Source: Candidatus Latescibacterota bacterium
Lineage (GTDB): Bacteria > Krumholzibacteriota > Krumholzibacteriia > Krumholzibacteriales > WJIX01
Assembly (NCBI GenBank): GCA_030621255.1
Contig: JAUXHZ010000078.1
Span: forward strand, 1-6,050
Direction of reading: 5' to 3'
DNA: 6,050 nt
Of the stretch, positions 1-6,050 are shown piece after piece; positions within the stretch are counted from its first letter, which is position 1; the number at the start of each line of letters is the position of its first letter. The position numbers and the translations under genes were made by a program. The notes below the pieces were generated by a model. That model was not told the origin of the DNA. It was given only the letters and a program-made list of their open reading frames with translations, and did not search any database.

Positions 1-1034
1 TGAGCCCTTATTTTGTAACCGATGCAGAGAGAATGGAAACTGTTTTTGAGAATCCCCATATTCTTCTTCATGACAAGAAGATCAGCGCTATGAAGGATCT
101 CCTTCCAATTCTTGAAAAGGTCGCTCAGCTTAACAAGGCTCTTATTATAATTTCGGAGGACATAGAGGGTGAAGCCTTGGCGACACTGGTTGTTAACAAA
201 CTTCGCGGCACATTGATGATTGCCGCGGTTAAGGCTCCCGGTTTCGGCGACAGAAGAAAAGCGATGCTTGAAGATATCGCCGTTCTTACAGGTGGACGCG
301 TTATTTCAGAAGAGACCGGTTTTAAACTTGAAAACGCGACAATTGCAGACCTGGGCGAAGCCAAGAGAGTGACCATCGATAAAGAGAACACAACGATTAT
401 TGAAGGAAAAGGAAAGCTTTCCAAGGTTAAGGAACGGGTAAATAATATCAAGAATCAGATAGAGAATACAACATCTGATTATGATCGTGAAAAACTTCAG
501 GAGAGATTGGCCAAGTTGGCCGGCGGAGTAGCAGTTATCCGTGTCGGAGCGGCAACCGAGATAGAAATGAAAGAGAAAAAAGCGAGGGTTGAGGATGCTC
601 TAGCCGCGACCAGGGCTGCCGTTGAAGAAGGTATTGTGCCTGGAGGCGGAGTTACTATGCTGCACGCTACTGAAGCAGTCAGAAAACTCAATCTTGATAA
701 GGAAGAAAAGGTTGGAGCGGAGATTATTGCCAATTGTCTCAGTGAACCTGCCAGAATAATTGCCGGTAATGCCGGTAAGGAAGGGGCGGTTATAGTTGAG
801 AGGTTGAAGAAGGAAAAGGCTAACATAGGGTACAATGCCGCTACAGATGAATTTATGGATATGATAAATGCGGGTATTGTTGATCCGACTAAAGTGGCGA
901 GATCCTCGCTCCAGAATGCCGCGAGCATCGCCGCGCTGCTTCTTACCACAGAGGTAACGATTACTGATATCCCTGAAGAGAATACGGGATCCGGTATGCC
1001 TCCAGGAGGAGGAATGCCAGGCGGGATGATGTAA
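1..1034 (+). CDS. groL: Chaperonin GroEL (Hsp60), 5'-truncated by window edge
   Basis: This is the ATP-driven cytosolic folding chaperonin that works as a double ring with GroES. The frame is open from base 3 (first visible residues [11 protein letters not shown]), so the ATG at base 33 is internal and the true start lies upstream of the window. About 343 residues are visible, matching E. coli GroEL from near residue 201 to the end. They comprise most of the apical domain ([33 protein letters not shown]), the second intermediate segment ([29 protein letters not shown]) and the second equatorial segment. The Asp of VEDAL (codon 594-596) corresponds to the ATP-hydrolysis Asp398 of E. coli. The cpn60 signature [12 protein letters not shown] is encoded at 615-650, and GIVDPTK carries the nucleotide-contacting Asp (codon 882-884). 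The protein ends in the usual Gly/Met-rich tail, here with prolines (GGGMPGGMM). It appears intact, with no frameshift. A groES gene, if adjacent, would lie upstream and is not visible. Confidence 0.98.
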   Translation, partial: SPYFVTDAERMETVFENPHILLHDKKISAMKDLLPILEKVAQLNKALIIISEDIEGEALATLVVNKLRGTLMIAAVKAPGFGDRRKAMLEDIAVLTGGRVISEETGFKLENATIADLGEAKRVTIDKENTTIIEGKGKLSKVKERVNNIKNQIENTTSDYDREKLQERLAKLAGGVAVIRVGAATEIEMKEKKARVEDALAATRAAVEEGIVPGGGVTMLHATEAVRKLNLDKEEKVGAEIIANCLSEPARIIAGNAGKEGAVIVERLKKEKANIGYNAATDEFMDMINAGIVDPTKVARSSLQNAASIAALLLTTEVTITDIPEENTGSGMPPGGGMPGGMM

Positions 1035-1062
1035 TCCGCGAATCAATTTAATTTTTCACGAG

Positions 1063-1095
1063 AGGCGCCTGAGGATTTTGTCAGGCGCCTTTTTT
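1063..1095 (+). terminator. Rho-independent terminator of the groEL transcript
   Basis: A perfect 10-bp stem (AGGCGCCTGA at 1063-1072, TCAGGCGCCT at 1081-1090) encloses an 8-base loop (GGATTTTG). The right arm's last T runs into a T-tract, giving six T in a row at 1090-1095. It begins 28 bases after the groEL stop codon. The GC-rich stem plus U-tract is a classic intrinsic terminator and separates groEL from the downstream genes. Confidence 0.95.
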
Positions 1096-1218
1096 AATTT
1101 GGCAGGTTAACTATAAAGATATAAAAGATACGCGCACGTCCATGACAAATTGCTGATTTTAGCTGAAGAAATCAATTTTGTGTCTCTATCGTCAATATAT
1201 GATAGAATTCTCTTGAAA

Positions 1219-1246
1219 TTGTCCGCCAATATTAATATTTTATAAT
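1219..1246 (+). promoter_or_regulatory. Candidate sigma70-type promoter for the lipoprotein gene
   Basis: A perfect TATAAT at 1241-1246 lies 16 bases after TTGTCC (1219-1224, four of six matches to TTGACA). It sits between the groEL terminator and the lipoprotein start and would place transcription start near 1253, giving a leader of about 80 bases. An overlapping TTGAAA at 1213-1218 is a better -35 by sequence, but its spacer would be 22 bases. The -10 match is clear and the -35 is weak. If the host belongs to a lineage with a divergent sigma consensus, as in Bacteroidota, this box may not be used. Confidence 0.5.
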
Positions 1247-1290
1247 GGTGAATAGCTGAATTATGACGCAGTTTACTGATCATAAATGTT

Positions 1291-1308
1291 GCGGGGAAGG
1301 CATCCCGC
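1291..1308 (+). other. Small GC hairpin in the lipoprotein 5' leader
   Basis: GCGGG (1291-1295) pairs with CCCGC (1304-1308) around an 8-base loop, in an otherwise AT-rich leader and 12 bases before the ribosome binding site. It is followed by CCGATT rather than a T-tract, so it is not a terminator. It might stabilise the mRNA or modulate translation, but it could also be chance. Confidence 0.3.
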
Positions 1309-1320
1309 CCGATTAATATT

Positions 1321-1325
1321 GGAGG
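1321..1325 (+). promoter_or_regulatory. Ribosome binding site fixing the GTG start at 1333
   Basis: GGAGG lies 7 bases upstream of GTG 1333. This strong, well-spaced site supports a GTG start for the lipoprotein and places a complete lipoprotein signal peptide at the N-terminus. Confidence 0.88.
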
Positions 1326-1332
1326 CTTTGAA

Positions 1333-3075
1333 GTGAATCACTACAGGAAAAAGCTTTTCAGGTTATCAACAATTATACTTTCATTATCGCTGGTAATTTT
1401 AACTGGGTGCGGCGAAGAAAATCTTATAGATCCTGAAGGGGATGATTTAGATCTGATTACTCTCATTTCTAATCCAATATGTCCTCAGCCTGGAGATACA
1501 ACGACACTTTCCGTACGAATTAGCGGTTATAGCTCAGGCCCCTGGCCGTCTTATTTCTGGGAAGTAAATGCAGGAAGCTTGCTTGTTTCTAATGAGGCTG
1601 TTGTGGAATGGATTGTCCCGGAACAACTGGGTGATTATATTGTAAAAGCGAAAAGTTCTCTAGGGGATGTGAGTGATGCCTGCAGCCTGGTTGTTTCTGT
1701 TAGAAATTATGAGCAGATTGATACTGGAGAAAGGTATAATCTCTATCCAAATTTAATAGATGGAAACCTCTTTTTTGTTTCATCTTATGGGGGCATTTAC
1801 TTTAACGATTCTGATTATATCAGCGCAAACGTTGTGCGCTACATCAGCCCCGGGGTAAACGAGTCTATTACAGCCCTCAATTTAGGTTTCAGGGCGGGAA
1901 CAAGTTTTGGAGGAGACAATTTTGTATTTACTGAAGATGGGCAGCAAGTTGTAGCCTCTGTAATATCTTCATCTAACCCTTTTGTCAAGGTGCCTCGCAA
2001 GAATGTGGCAAAATATGAACTGTCTGGTAGTGGTGGCGAAATAGTGACGGATCAGTACAATGATACTCAGATAGATAGATGTGACCAATATAGGTATCCT
2101 TTTCCAAATAGTGCCGCGACTATGGTTGTTATGCAAAAATTAGAAATGGGTGGCGCGGATAATGGAACAGAAGACTTGTTGAATATATCTTTTTGGAACC
2201 AGAGTGTAGGGGCTCCGATATCCCTTACAACCTCAATGATAAGCATACCATTAATAAACGATAGTGGTGACACTCTGGGGTGGAGAGAAGAGTATTTTGA
2301 GAATACTAAACCTGTTTTTACTCCGGATGAAGCCTATATTATTTATTTCTGCGATAGTTCAGGTACTTTTGAACCATCTATGATTCCGATAAGCGGTGGA
2401 CAGCCGGTTATATCAGATTTGATGGTTTTTGATCTATTCAGTGATTTGGGGATTAACATGTCTCCGGACCCAATTTTGCAATGGGAGCCCGATGGCGGTA
2501 ACAGATTGGCTTTTATGGCGCATGTAAATAATGAAAAAACACTTTGCTTTTTAGAGTATAATCCGGGTTCTCTTAATTCATCTTCGCTTAGCGCTTTAAA
2601 GACAAATGTTACTGGGATTTCCGAGTTTGTCTGGGCGCCGGATGGTAGCGGCAGGGGTGCTGTTATTACAGGGGAGGGTATATATATAGTTGGATCGGGC
2701 GGCGAAATCCTAACAGAGGTTATGGCAAAGGAAAGATCTACAGATATGATTTGCGGGGTTAACTGGTCTCCTGATTGCTCGAAAATCGGGTTCCGTATAG
2801 GAAGAATGGGGATAGAGTGGGATGAAGCCTTTTCAGCCTTAATGGTATATTCGCTGGATGCCGACTGGGCAACGGCAACTTATGTAACAAAGGGATATCC
2901 CTGGCCGACTAAGCAAGAAATCTCCGAGGAGGATTTTGATTTCAGGTGGAGAAGAGTTGTTTTTGAATCTGATAACGAAGGGCTTTACGGGCCTGTTACT
3001 ATCGGTGAACCGGGTACTGGTGAGGGTGATAATCCAGTATCTTTAAGCGTTAAGATAGTTCATTCCTGGAAATAA
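1333..3075 (+). CDS. Putative lipoprotein with PKD/Ig-like domain and TolB/WD40-like beta-propeller
   Basis: I do not recognise a specific family for this 580-residue protein. The N-terminus is a typical lipoprotein signal: basic residues (RKK at 5-7), a hydrophobic stretch (about 11-23) and the lipobox L23-T24-G25-C26. C26 should therefore be lipidated, and Gly at +2 is compatible with outer-membrane sorting under the E. coli rule. Residues about 41-125 resemble a PKD/Ig-like module (PGDTTTLSV, YFWEV, VEWIVPEQLGDYIVKA, then a final strand VVSV), with C50 and C117 possibly forming a disulfide. The rest looks like a beta-propeller. Blade-type motifs recur as FTEDG (199-203), FTPDE (329-333), WEPDG (384-388), WAPDG (434-438) and WSPD (478-481), each followed by a beta-strand, as in TolB/PD40 repeats. 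No catalytic motif is evident. Start is GTG with a strong ribosome site. It may be the first gene of the downstream operon (31-base gap to the next start) or an independent gene. A binding or scaffolding role on the cell surface or in the periplasm is inference from fold only. Confidence 0.85.
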   Translation: MNHYRKKLFRLSTIILSLSLVILTGCGEENLIDPEGDDLDLITLISNPICPQPGDTTTLSVRISGYSSGPWPSYFWEVNAGSLLVSNEAVVEWIVPEQLGDYIVKAKSSLGDVSDACSLVVSVRNYEQIDTGERYNLYPNLIDGNLFFVSSYGGIYFNDSDYISANVVRYISPGVNESITALNLGFRAGTSFGGDNFVFTEDGQQVVASVISSSNPFVKVPRKNVAKYELSGSGGEIVTDQYNDTQIDRCDQYRYPFPNSAATMVVMQKLEMGGADNGTEDLLNISFWNQSVGAPISLTTSMISIPLINDSGDTLGWREEYFENTKPVFTPDEAYIIYFCDSSGTFEPSMIPISGGQPVISDLMVFDLFSDLGINMSPDPILQWEPDGGNRLAFMAHVNNEKTLCFLEYNPGSLNSSSLSALKTNVTGISEFVWAPDGSGRGAVITGEGIYIVGSGGEILTEVMAKERSTDMICGVNWSPDCSKIGFRIGRMGIEWDEAFSALMVYSLDADWATATYVTKGYPWPTKQEISEEDFDFRWRRVVFESDNEGLYGPVTIGEPGTGEGDNPVSLSVKIVHSWK

Positions 3076-3106
3076 AAAGATTATCTTTTAATTGGAATTG
3101 GGTTTT

Positions 3107-4279
3107 ATGCGATCACTGAGGTTGGGAAAACTACCTCCGTATTTATTTACTGAGATTGACAGATTAAAAGAATCCTTCCGTGAGACCGGCAATGAAATTC
3201 TCGATCTGGGTATAGGAGATCCTGATTCAGCTCCCCCTGATCAACTTATCAGAGCATTAAAAGAGGCGCTGGACTGTCCCGAATTGCATCGTTATCCTTC
3301 TGATACTGGATTGCCGCATTTGAAAAAGGCTATCCGGGGATCGATAAAGAAGAGATATAATATTGACCTTGCAGATGAGGAAATCCTAGTAACAATTGGA
3401 AGCAAGGAGGCAATCGGGCATTTATCCCTGGCGGTTGTTAATCCGGGGGATACGGTTTTAATACCAGATCCCGGATACCCTGTATACAATTCTTCAGCGA
3501 TTTTTGCTGGAGCTGTTCCTCATACGATGCCACTCATTGAATCTAACAAGTTTTGGCCTGAATTTGGAAAGATTGGCGATGAAGTATTAGAGAAGTCGAA
3601 GCTGATGTTTCTGAATTATCCTAACAATCCAACATCGACAGTGGCGAATCGGGATAAATTCGCTGAGGCTGTGCTATATTGCAGGAAGAATAATATTATT
3701 CTTGCTAATGATGCCGCTTACTCTGAGATCTCGTTTGATTCCCCCGTTGATCTTCTCTTTCCTGTGGCAAGAGAGAGTGGTATTTCCTACCTGGAGTTTT
3801 TCTCATTTTCAAAAAGTCTTTCAATTGCAGGTTGGAGAGTTGGATTTGCTGTTGGTTCAAGAGAAGTCATTTCAGCGCTATCAAAAATAAAAACAAATAT
3901 TGATTCTGGTGTATTCAGCGCTATCCAGGAAGCGATTGCCGTAATTCTTGATAGCGGTTTTGAACAAATAACTCGTGATATAATGTCTGTATATGGTGAG
4001 CGTCGCAGAATTCTTTCTGCAGGGCTTGACCAGGCCGGCTTTGATTATCTTTTGCCTGAGGCAACATTTTACTTCTGGATAAGAATTCCCGGTAATATCA
4101 GTTCGATGCAATTTTGCAAGTATTTACTCAGAGAAACAGGAATTGTCTGTACTCCGGGTATTGGATTTGGTAAATATGGAGAAGGATATTTTCGTTTATC
4201 CTTGACGGCTGATACCGGTACAATCAGAAGTGCCGGGGGAAAATTGGCGAAAATAAGCCGTGAACTGAAAAATATATGA
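3107..4279 (+). CDS. PLP-dependent class I/II aminotransferase, LL-diaminopimelate aminotransferase-like
   Basis: This is a fold-type I aminotransferase of 390 residues from ATG 3107, the usual length, acting in the cytosol. Visible motifs are KLPPYLF (8-14), typical of the DapL-like branch, GIGDPD (35-40), YPSDTG (63-68), GSKEAI (98-103, phosphate/cofactor binding), PDPGYPVY (120-127) and NYPNNPT (170-176). D202 and Y205 in NDAAYSE contact the cofactor. K236 in SFSKSLSIAGWRVGF is the Schiff-base lysine (codon 3812-3814), and R363 in FRLS binds the substrate carboxylate. An in-frame TTG at 3092 has no ribosome site, while ATG 3107 follows a weak GGAA/GGG stretch, so 3107 is preferred. The stop overlaps an ATG by four bases (ATGA), suggesting coupling with folB. 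The closest family match is LL-diaminopimelate aminotransferase (lysine and peptidoglycan synthesis), but no dap gene is in view. An alanine/aspartate-type aminotransferase is an equally fair reading. Confidence 0.92.
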   Translation: MRSLRLGKLPPYLFTEIDRLKESFRETGNEILDLGIGDPDSAPPDQLIRALKEALDCPELHRYPSDTGLPHLKKAIRGSIKKRYNIDLADEEILVTIGSKEAIGHLSLAVVNPGDTVLIPDPGYPVYNSSAIFAGAVPHTMPLIESNKFWPEFGKIGDEVLEKSKLMFLNYPNNPTSTVANRDKFAEAVLYCRKNNIILANDAAYSEISFDSPVDLLFPVARESGISYLEFFSFSKSLSIAGWRVGFAVGSREVISALSKIKTNIDSGVFSAIQEAIAVILDSGFEQITRDIMSVYGERRRILSAGLDQAGFDYLLPEATFYFWIRIPGNISSMQFCKYLLRETGIVCTPGIGFGKYGEGYFRLSLTADTGTIRSAGGKLAKISRELKNI

Positions 4280-4285
4280 AAGAGG
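4279..4285 (+). promoter_or_regulatory. Ribosome binding site deciding the folB start
   Basis: AAAGAGG lies 5 bases before GTG 4291. The alternative in-frame ATG at 4276 has no such site and would depend on coupling through its ATGA overlap with the aminotransferase stop. This supports GTG 4291 as the folB start. Confidence 0.6.
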
Positions 4286-4290
4286 TAATA

Positions 4291-4653
4291 GTGGAAGAAA
4301 AGGTGGTTTTAAAAGACATTGCAGTTTTTGGTTATTATGGAGTTTCTCCGATTGAAAGAAAGATCGGACAGAAACTTCGGATTGATGTTGAATATTATCA
4401 TGATTTTAGTAAAGCAAGTATGACAGATTCTCTCGAAGACACTGTTAATTATGAGAGAGTATATACAAGAATAATGGAACTTGTTGAAAACAACAAATTT
4501 AACTTGCTTGAGACACTTGCAGACGCGATATGTTGTGAAGTGCTGGAGAATTTTCCTGTTTTTAAAATCAGGACCGAAATTCGGAAATTAACCTTACCCT
4601 TTCCAAACAATTTAGCGCATGTTGCCGTTATTATCGAACGTGAAGCAAAATAA
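4291..4653 (+). CDS. folB: Dihydroneopterin aldolase FolB
   Basis: FolB cleaves 7,8-dihydroneopterin to 6-hydroxymethyl-7,8-dihydropterin and glycolaldehyde in folate synthesis. From GTG 4291 the protein has 120 residues, the family's normal size (S. aureus FolB has 121). Key residues fall almost exactly at S. aureus positions: E22 in GYYGVSPIERK, Y54 in DSLEDTVNYERVY, E74 in LLETLADAI (pterin-ring binding) and K99 in IRKLTLPFPN, equivalent to catalytic K100. The canonical GYHG is GYYG here. The C-terminal strand HVAVIIERE is also typical. An in-frame ATG at 4276 overlaps the preceding stop as ATGA and would add five residues. The AAAGAGG site and the residue register favour 4291. The 3' end overlaps the likely folK start by 14 bases, so the two consecutive pathway genes are probably translationally coupled. 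Confidence 0.95.
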   Translation: MEEKVVLKDIAVFGYYGVSPIERKIGQKLRIDVEYYHDFSKASMTDSLEDTVNYERVYTRIMELVENNKFNLLETLADAICCEVLENFPVFKIRTEIRKLTLPFPNNLAHVAVIIEREAK

Positions 4654-5176
4654 CACAATCGACATAGTTACACTTTCCTTTGGGTCAAATCAAGGGGAAA
4701 GAGAATGTACTATCCTCAGGGCTATAAAGATTCTGGACAGTTTAGAAAAGTGCAAATTGGAAAGATTAAGTTCGCTATATGAAACGGAGCCTGTCGGCAA
4801 CGGTTTTTCGAGGACATTCATAAATGCAGCCGCGGTTTTTGCGACCCGGATGAAACCTTTGAAACTTTTATCCTTCTGCAAAAGACTGGAAAAAGACTTT
4901 GGACGAAAAGGAAGGGGAGACAGGCCTCTCGATATCGATATCATTCTGTATGGGGGAATTACAGTGAAAAAGATTGAGTTGACGATTCCTCATCCAAGGT
5001 TCAGGGAGCGTCCTTTTGTGATAGTGCCTATGCAGGAGATATGCCCGGAATTTACTATAGCGCCTGATAATATGAAAGTCATTGATATAGTAGCAGATAA
5101 CCCTTTGTCCCGGTGGACAAGGAAAATATCTTCCAGATCTTTGATAGACGAAAATTCAACTTTGTTGATTGACTAG
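4640..5176 (+). CDS. folK: 6-hydroxymethyl-dihydropterin pyrophosphokinase FolK (HPPK)
   Basis: FolK transfers pyrophosphate from ATP to 6-hydroxymethyl-7,8-dihydropterin, the product of FolB. From GTG 4640 it has 178 residues. Motifs in order are LSFGSNQGERE (about 12-22), SSLYETEPVG (44-53), FINAA (61-65), then the metal-binding RPLDIDIILYG with D98 and D100 matching the Mg ligands D95 and D97 of E. coli HPPK, and the PHPRFRERPFVIVPMQEICPEF block. The residues before the metal motif read GRGDR, where many family members have a G-P-R type sequence. This is a mild variant. Start choice is uncertain: ATG 4619 would add seven residues and overlap folB by 35 bases, and neither start has a good ribosome site. 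GTG 4640 leaves an N-terminus closer to the family norm. About 19 residues after the usual HPPK end (beyond RW) look like a linker. The single TAG stop separates it from the kinase gene in the same frame. Confidence 0.95.
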   Translation: MKQNNTIDIVTLSFGSNQGERECTILRAIKILDSLEKCKLERLSSLYETEPVGNGFSRTFINAAAVFATRMKPLKLLSFCKRLEKDFGRKGRGDRPLDIDIILYGGITVKKIELTIPHPRFRERPFVIVPMQEICPEFTIAPDNMKVIDIVADNPLSRWTRKISSRSLIDENSTLLID

Positions 5177-5187
5177 TTGTTGTTGAC
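5162..5187 (+). repeat. Imperfect short direct repeat around the folK stop codon
   Basis: TTGTTGATTGAC (5162-5173) and TTGTTGTTGAC (5177-5187) differ by one inserted base and flank the folK TAG codon at 5174-5176. The first copy encodes the last FolK residues LLID. The second begins directly after the stop in the same frame. It resembles a small slippage duplication, but the sequence is low in complexity, so chance is possible. Confidence 0.45.
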
Positions 5188-5218
5188 AGAGGGTTTAATT
5201 TTAACTACCGTGAAAGAT

Positions 5219-5893
5219 ATGAAAGATTTCAAAAAAAGATTGGTATCAGAAGGAGTTAAATATATTGCAATAGAGGGGAATATAGGGTCGGGTAAGACTA
5301 CCCTCTCACGTTTGATTGCTGAAGAAACAGGCGCCAGGCTCTTTCTGGAGCAGGTAAATGATAATCCCTTTGTGGAGAAGTTCTACGATGATTTGGCGGG
5401 TTACGCTTTTCAGACACAGATATTTTTTCTTTTAAACAGATACAGGCAGCAGGTAAAGATTGCCCAGCAGAATTTATTTACAGAACTTCTTGTAGCGGAT
5501 TATTTGTTTGAAAAGGACAGTATTTACGCTCATGTTGTTCTCGGGAATGAGGAGCTTGGGCTGTACAACAGCCTTTGTTCGTTGCTCAGCGGGAAGATTG
5601 TCTGTCCCGATTTGGTAGTATACCTTCAGACTGACACTGAAGTTCTTATGGAACGAATCAGGAAAAGAGGACGTAGTTTTGAAAGAAATATTGATGAGGA
5701 ATATTTAAGAAATCTGAATGAAGCATTTAACCATTTCTTTTTTCATTACAATGATACACCTCTGCTTATTGTAAATACAGATCAGCTTGATTTTACTACA
5801 AACAGGGAACATCTTAATGATTTTTTTACGCAAATTTCCGAGAAATTTGATGGAACCAGGTATTATGTTCCATCATGGGAGAATGATTTCTGA
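5219..5893 (+). CDS. Deoxynucleoside kinase (dGK/dAK type)
   Basis: This enzyme phosphorylates purine or other deoxynucleosides at the 5' position using NTP, the first step of salvage. From ATG 5219 the protein has 224 residues, near the length usual for bacterial deoxynucleoside kinases. It shows a P-loop GNIGSGKT (20-27, Lys26), the E44 region LEQVNDNPFVEKFYDD (E44 is the likely catalytic base), FQTQIFFLLNRYRQQ, VADYLFEKDSIYAHVVL (D94), and an arginine-rich lid RKRGR (148-152). DY instead of the animal-type DRS/ERS motif fits Dgk-like bacterial members. Exact base preference cannot be read. The frame is open back to the folK TAG, with alternative starts GTG 5210 and TTG 5177. None has a well-placed ribosome site (AGAGGG at 5188-5193 is too far away), so the start is uncertain and coupling with folK is likely. 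Its TGA stop shares one base with the panB ATG. Confidence 0.9.
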   Translation: MKDFKKRLVSEGVKYIAIEGNIGSGKTTLSRLIAEETGARLFLEQVNDNPFVEKFYDDLAGYAFQTQIFFLLNRYRQQVKIAQQNLFTELLVADYLFEKDSIYAHVVLGNEELGLYNSLCSLLSGKIVCPDLVVYLQTDTEVLMERIRKRGRSFERNIDEEYLRNLNEAFNHFFFHYNDTPLLIVNTDQLDFTTNREHLNDFFTQISEKFDGTRYYVPSWENDF

Positions 5894-6050
5894 TGAGCAG
5901 GAAAATAACACAATGCATTCTTAAAAAGATGAAGAAGAACGGCGAGAAGATTGCAGCTATTACTTCTTATAATTACCTTTCCACTAGATTAATTGATGAA
6001 GTTAGTATCGATTTTATTCTGGTGGGTGATTCCCTGGGTATGGTTGAGCT
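5893..6050 (+). CDS. panB: 3-methyl-2-oxobutanoate hydroxymethyltransferase PanB, N-terminal part (3'-truncated)
   Basis: PanB adds a hydroxymethyl group from 5,10-methylenetetrahydrofolate to alpha-ketoisovalerate, giving ketopantoate for pantothenate and CoA. Only the first 52 codons are in the window, and the frame is open to the edge. The start is an ATG overlapping the kinase stop by one base (TGATG), with GGGAG at 5877-5881, 11 bases upstream. The sequence begins MSRKITQCILKKMKKNGEKI, then IAAITSYNY (20-28) and FILVGDSLGMVE (41-52). D46 in VGDSLGM corresponds to the metal-binding D45 of E. coli PanB. The usual TAYDY-type motif reads TSYNY here, with Asn in place of Asp. The TIM-barrel start and the GDSLGM motif make the assignment firm despite truncation. 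A following panC is common in bacteria but is not visible. Confidence 0.95.
   Translation, partial: MSRKITQCILKKMKKNGEKIAAITSYNYLSTRLIDEVSIDFILVGDSLGMVE

Larger units (their letters stand above)
1096..1332. other. Intergenic region between groEL terminator and lipoprotein gene
   Basis: This non-coding stretch lies downstream of the groEL terminator and is AT-rich. It contains the candidate promoter at 1219-1246 and the leader elements near its right end. A second, weaker promoter-like pair, TTGGCA (1099-1104) and TATAAA (1120-1125), has a 15-base spacer and lies directly after the terminator. I found no tRNA, no recognisable riboswitch and no credible small gene. The short ATG frames at 1263-1316 and 1286-1336 lack a ribosome binding site. 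Confidence 0.6.

Noticed and set aside
497..1046. Long minus-strand open frames opposite groEL
   Set aside because: They are antisense shadows of a well-supported groEL frame, with no recognisable protein motifs.
1154..1174. AT-rich inverted repeat TGATTT/AAATCA in the intergenic region
   Set aside because: Six A-T-rich pairs with a 9-base loop are expected by chance in such sequence, and it resembles no known RNA element.
1263..1316. 17-residue ATG frame in the intergenic region
   Set aside because: It has no ribosome binding site, is very short and resembles nothing recognisable.
3075..3089. Inverted repeat AAAAGA-TTA-TCTTTT after the lipoprotein stop as a terminator
   Set aside because: The 6-bp stem is almost entirely A-T with a 3-base loop and no following T-tract, so it is too weak for intrinsic termination.
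5183..5188. Perfect TTGACA (-35 consensus) just after the folK stop
   Set aside because: No acceptable -10 box lies 15-19 bases downstream (17 bases gives TACCGT), and the site sits inside a tight operon-like junction.
5248..5255. AGAAGGAG as a ribosome binding site inside the kinase gene
   Set aside because: No in-frame ATG, GTG or TTG follows at proper spacing, and a start there would fall within the first beta-strand before the P-loop.

Overview
The window looks like ordinary chromosomal housekeeping DNA from a Gram-negative-like, moderately AT-leaning bacterium. All genes recognised lie on the + strand, and I see no mobile element, CRISPR array, tRNA or rRNA. The lipoprotein has a PKD/Ig-like domain followed by a TolB/WD40-like propeller, the GroEL has a Gly/Met tail, and a deoxynucleoside kinase sits between folK and panB. 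Together these fit a member of the FCB group or a related uncultured phylum, but this is an impression from style and gene order, not a placement.

Layout. Positions 1-1034 hold the C-terminal two thirds of the chaperonin GroEL, cut by the left edge. A strong intrinsic terminator (1063-1095) ends that transcript. The roughly 300-base gap to 1332 carries a plausible sigma70-type promoter and a leader with a small GC hairpin. A GGAGG site precedes a GTG-started gene for a 580-residue lipoprotein of unknown function (1333-3075). A tight run of metabolic genes follows: a class I/II aminotransferase related to LL-diaminopimelate aminotransferases (3107-4279), folB (about 4291-4653), folK (about 4640-5176), a deoxynucleoside kinase (about 5219-5893), and the first 52 codons of panB (5893 to the right edge). 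I see no convincing terminator from 3107 to the end, and most junctions overlap or are very short, so these genes are probably cotranscribed.

How the genes fit together. FolB and FolK are consecutive steps of dihydropterin synthesis on the way to folate. PanB spends 5,10-methylenetetrahydrofolate to make ketopantoate for pantothenate and CoA. The deoxynucleoside kinase salvages deoxynucleosides, which links to folate through dTMP synthesis. The cluster can be read as a folate/one-carbon and cofactor operon. The aminotransferase's substrate cannot be fixed from this window.

No clearly new system is present. The points most worth a second look are the folK/kinase junction, where the two genes share a reading frame separated by one TAG codon inside an imperfect short direct repeat, and the uncharacterised propeller lipoprotein.
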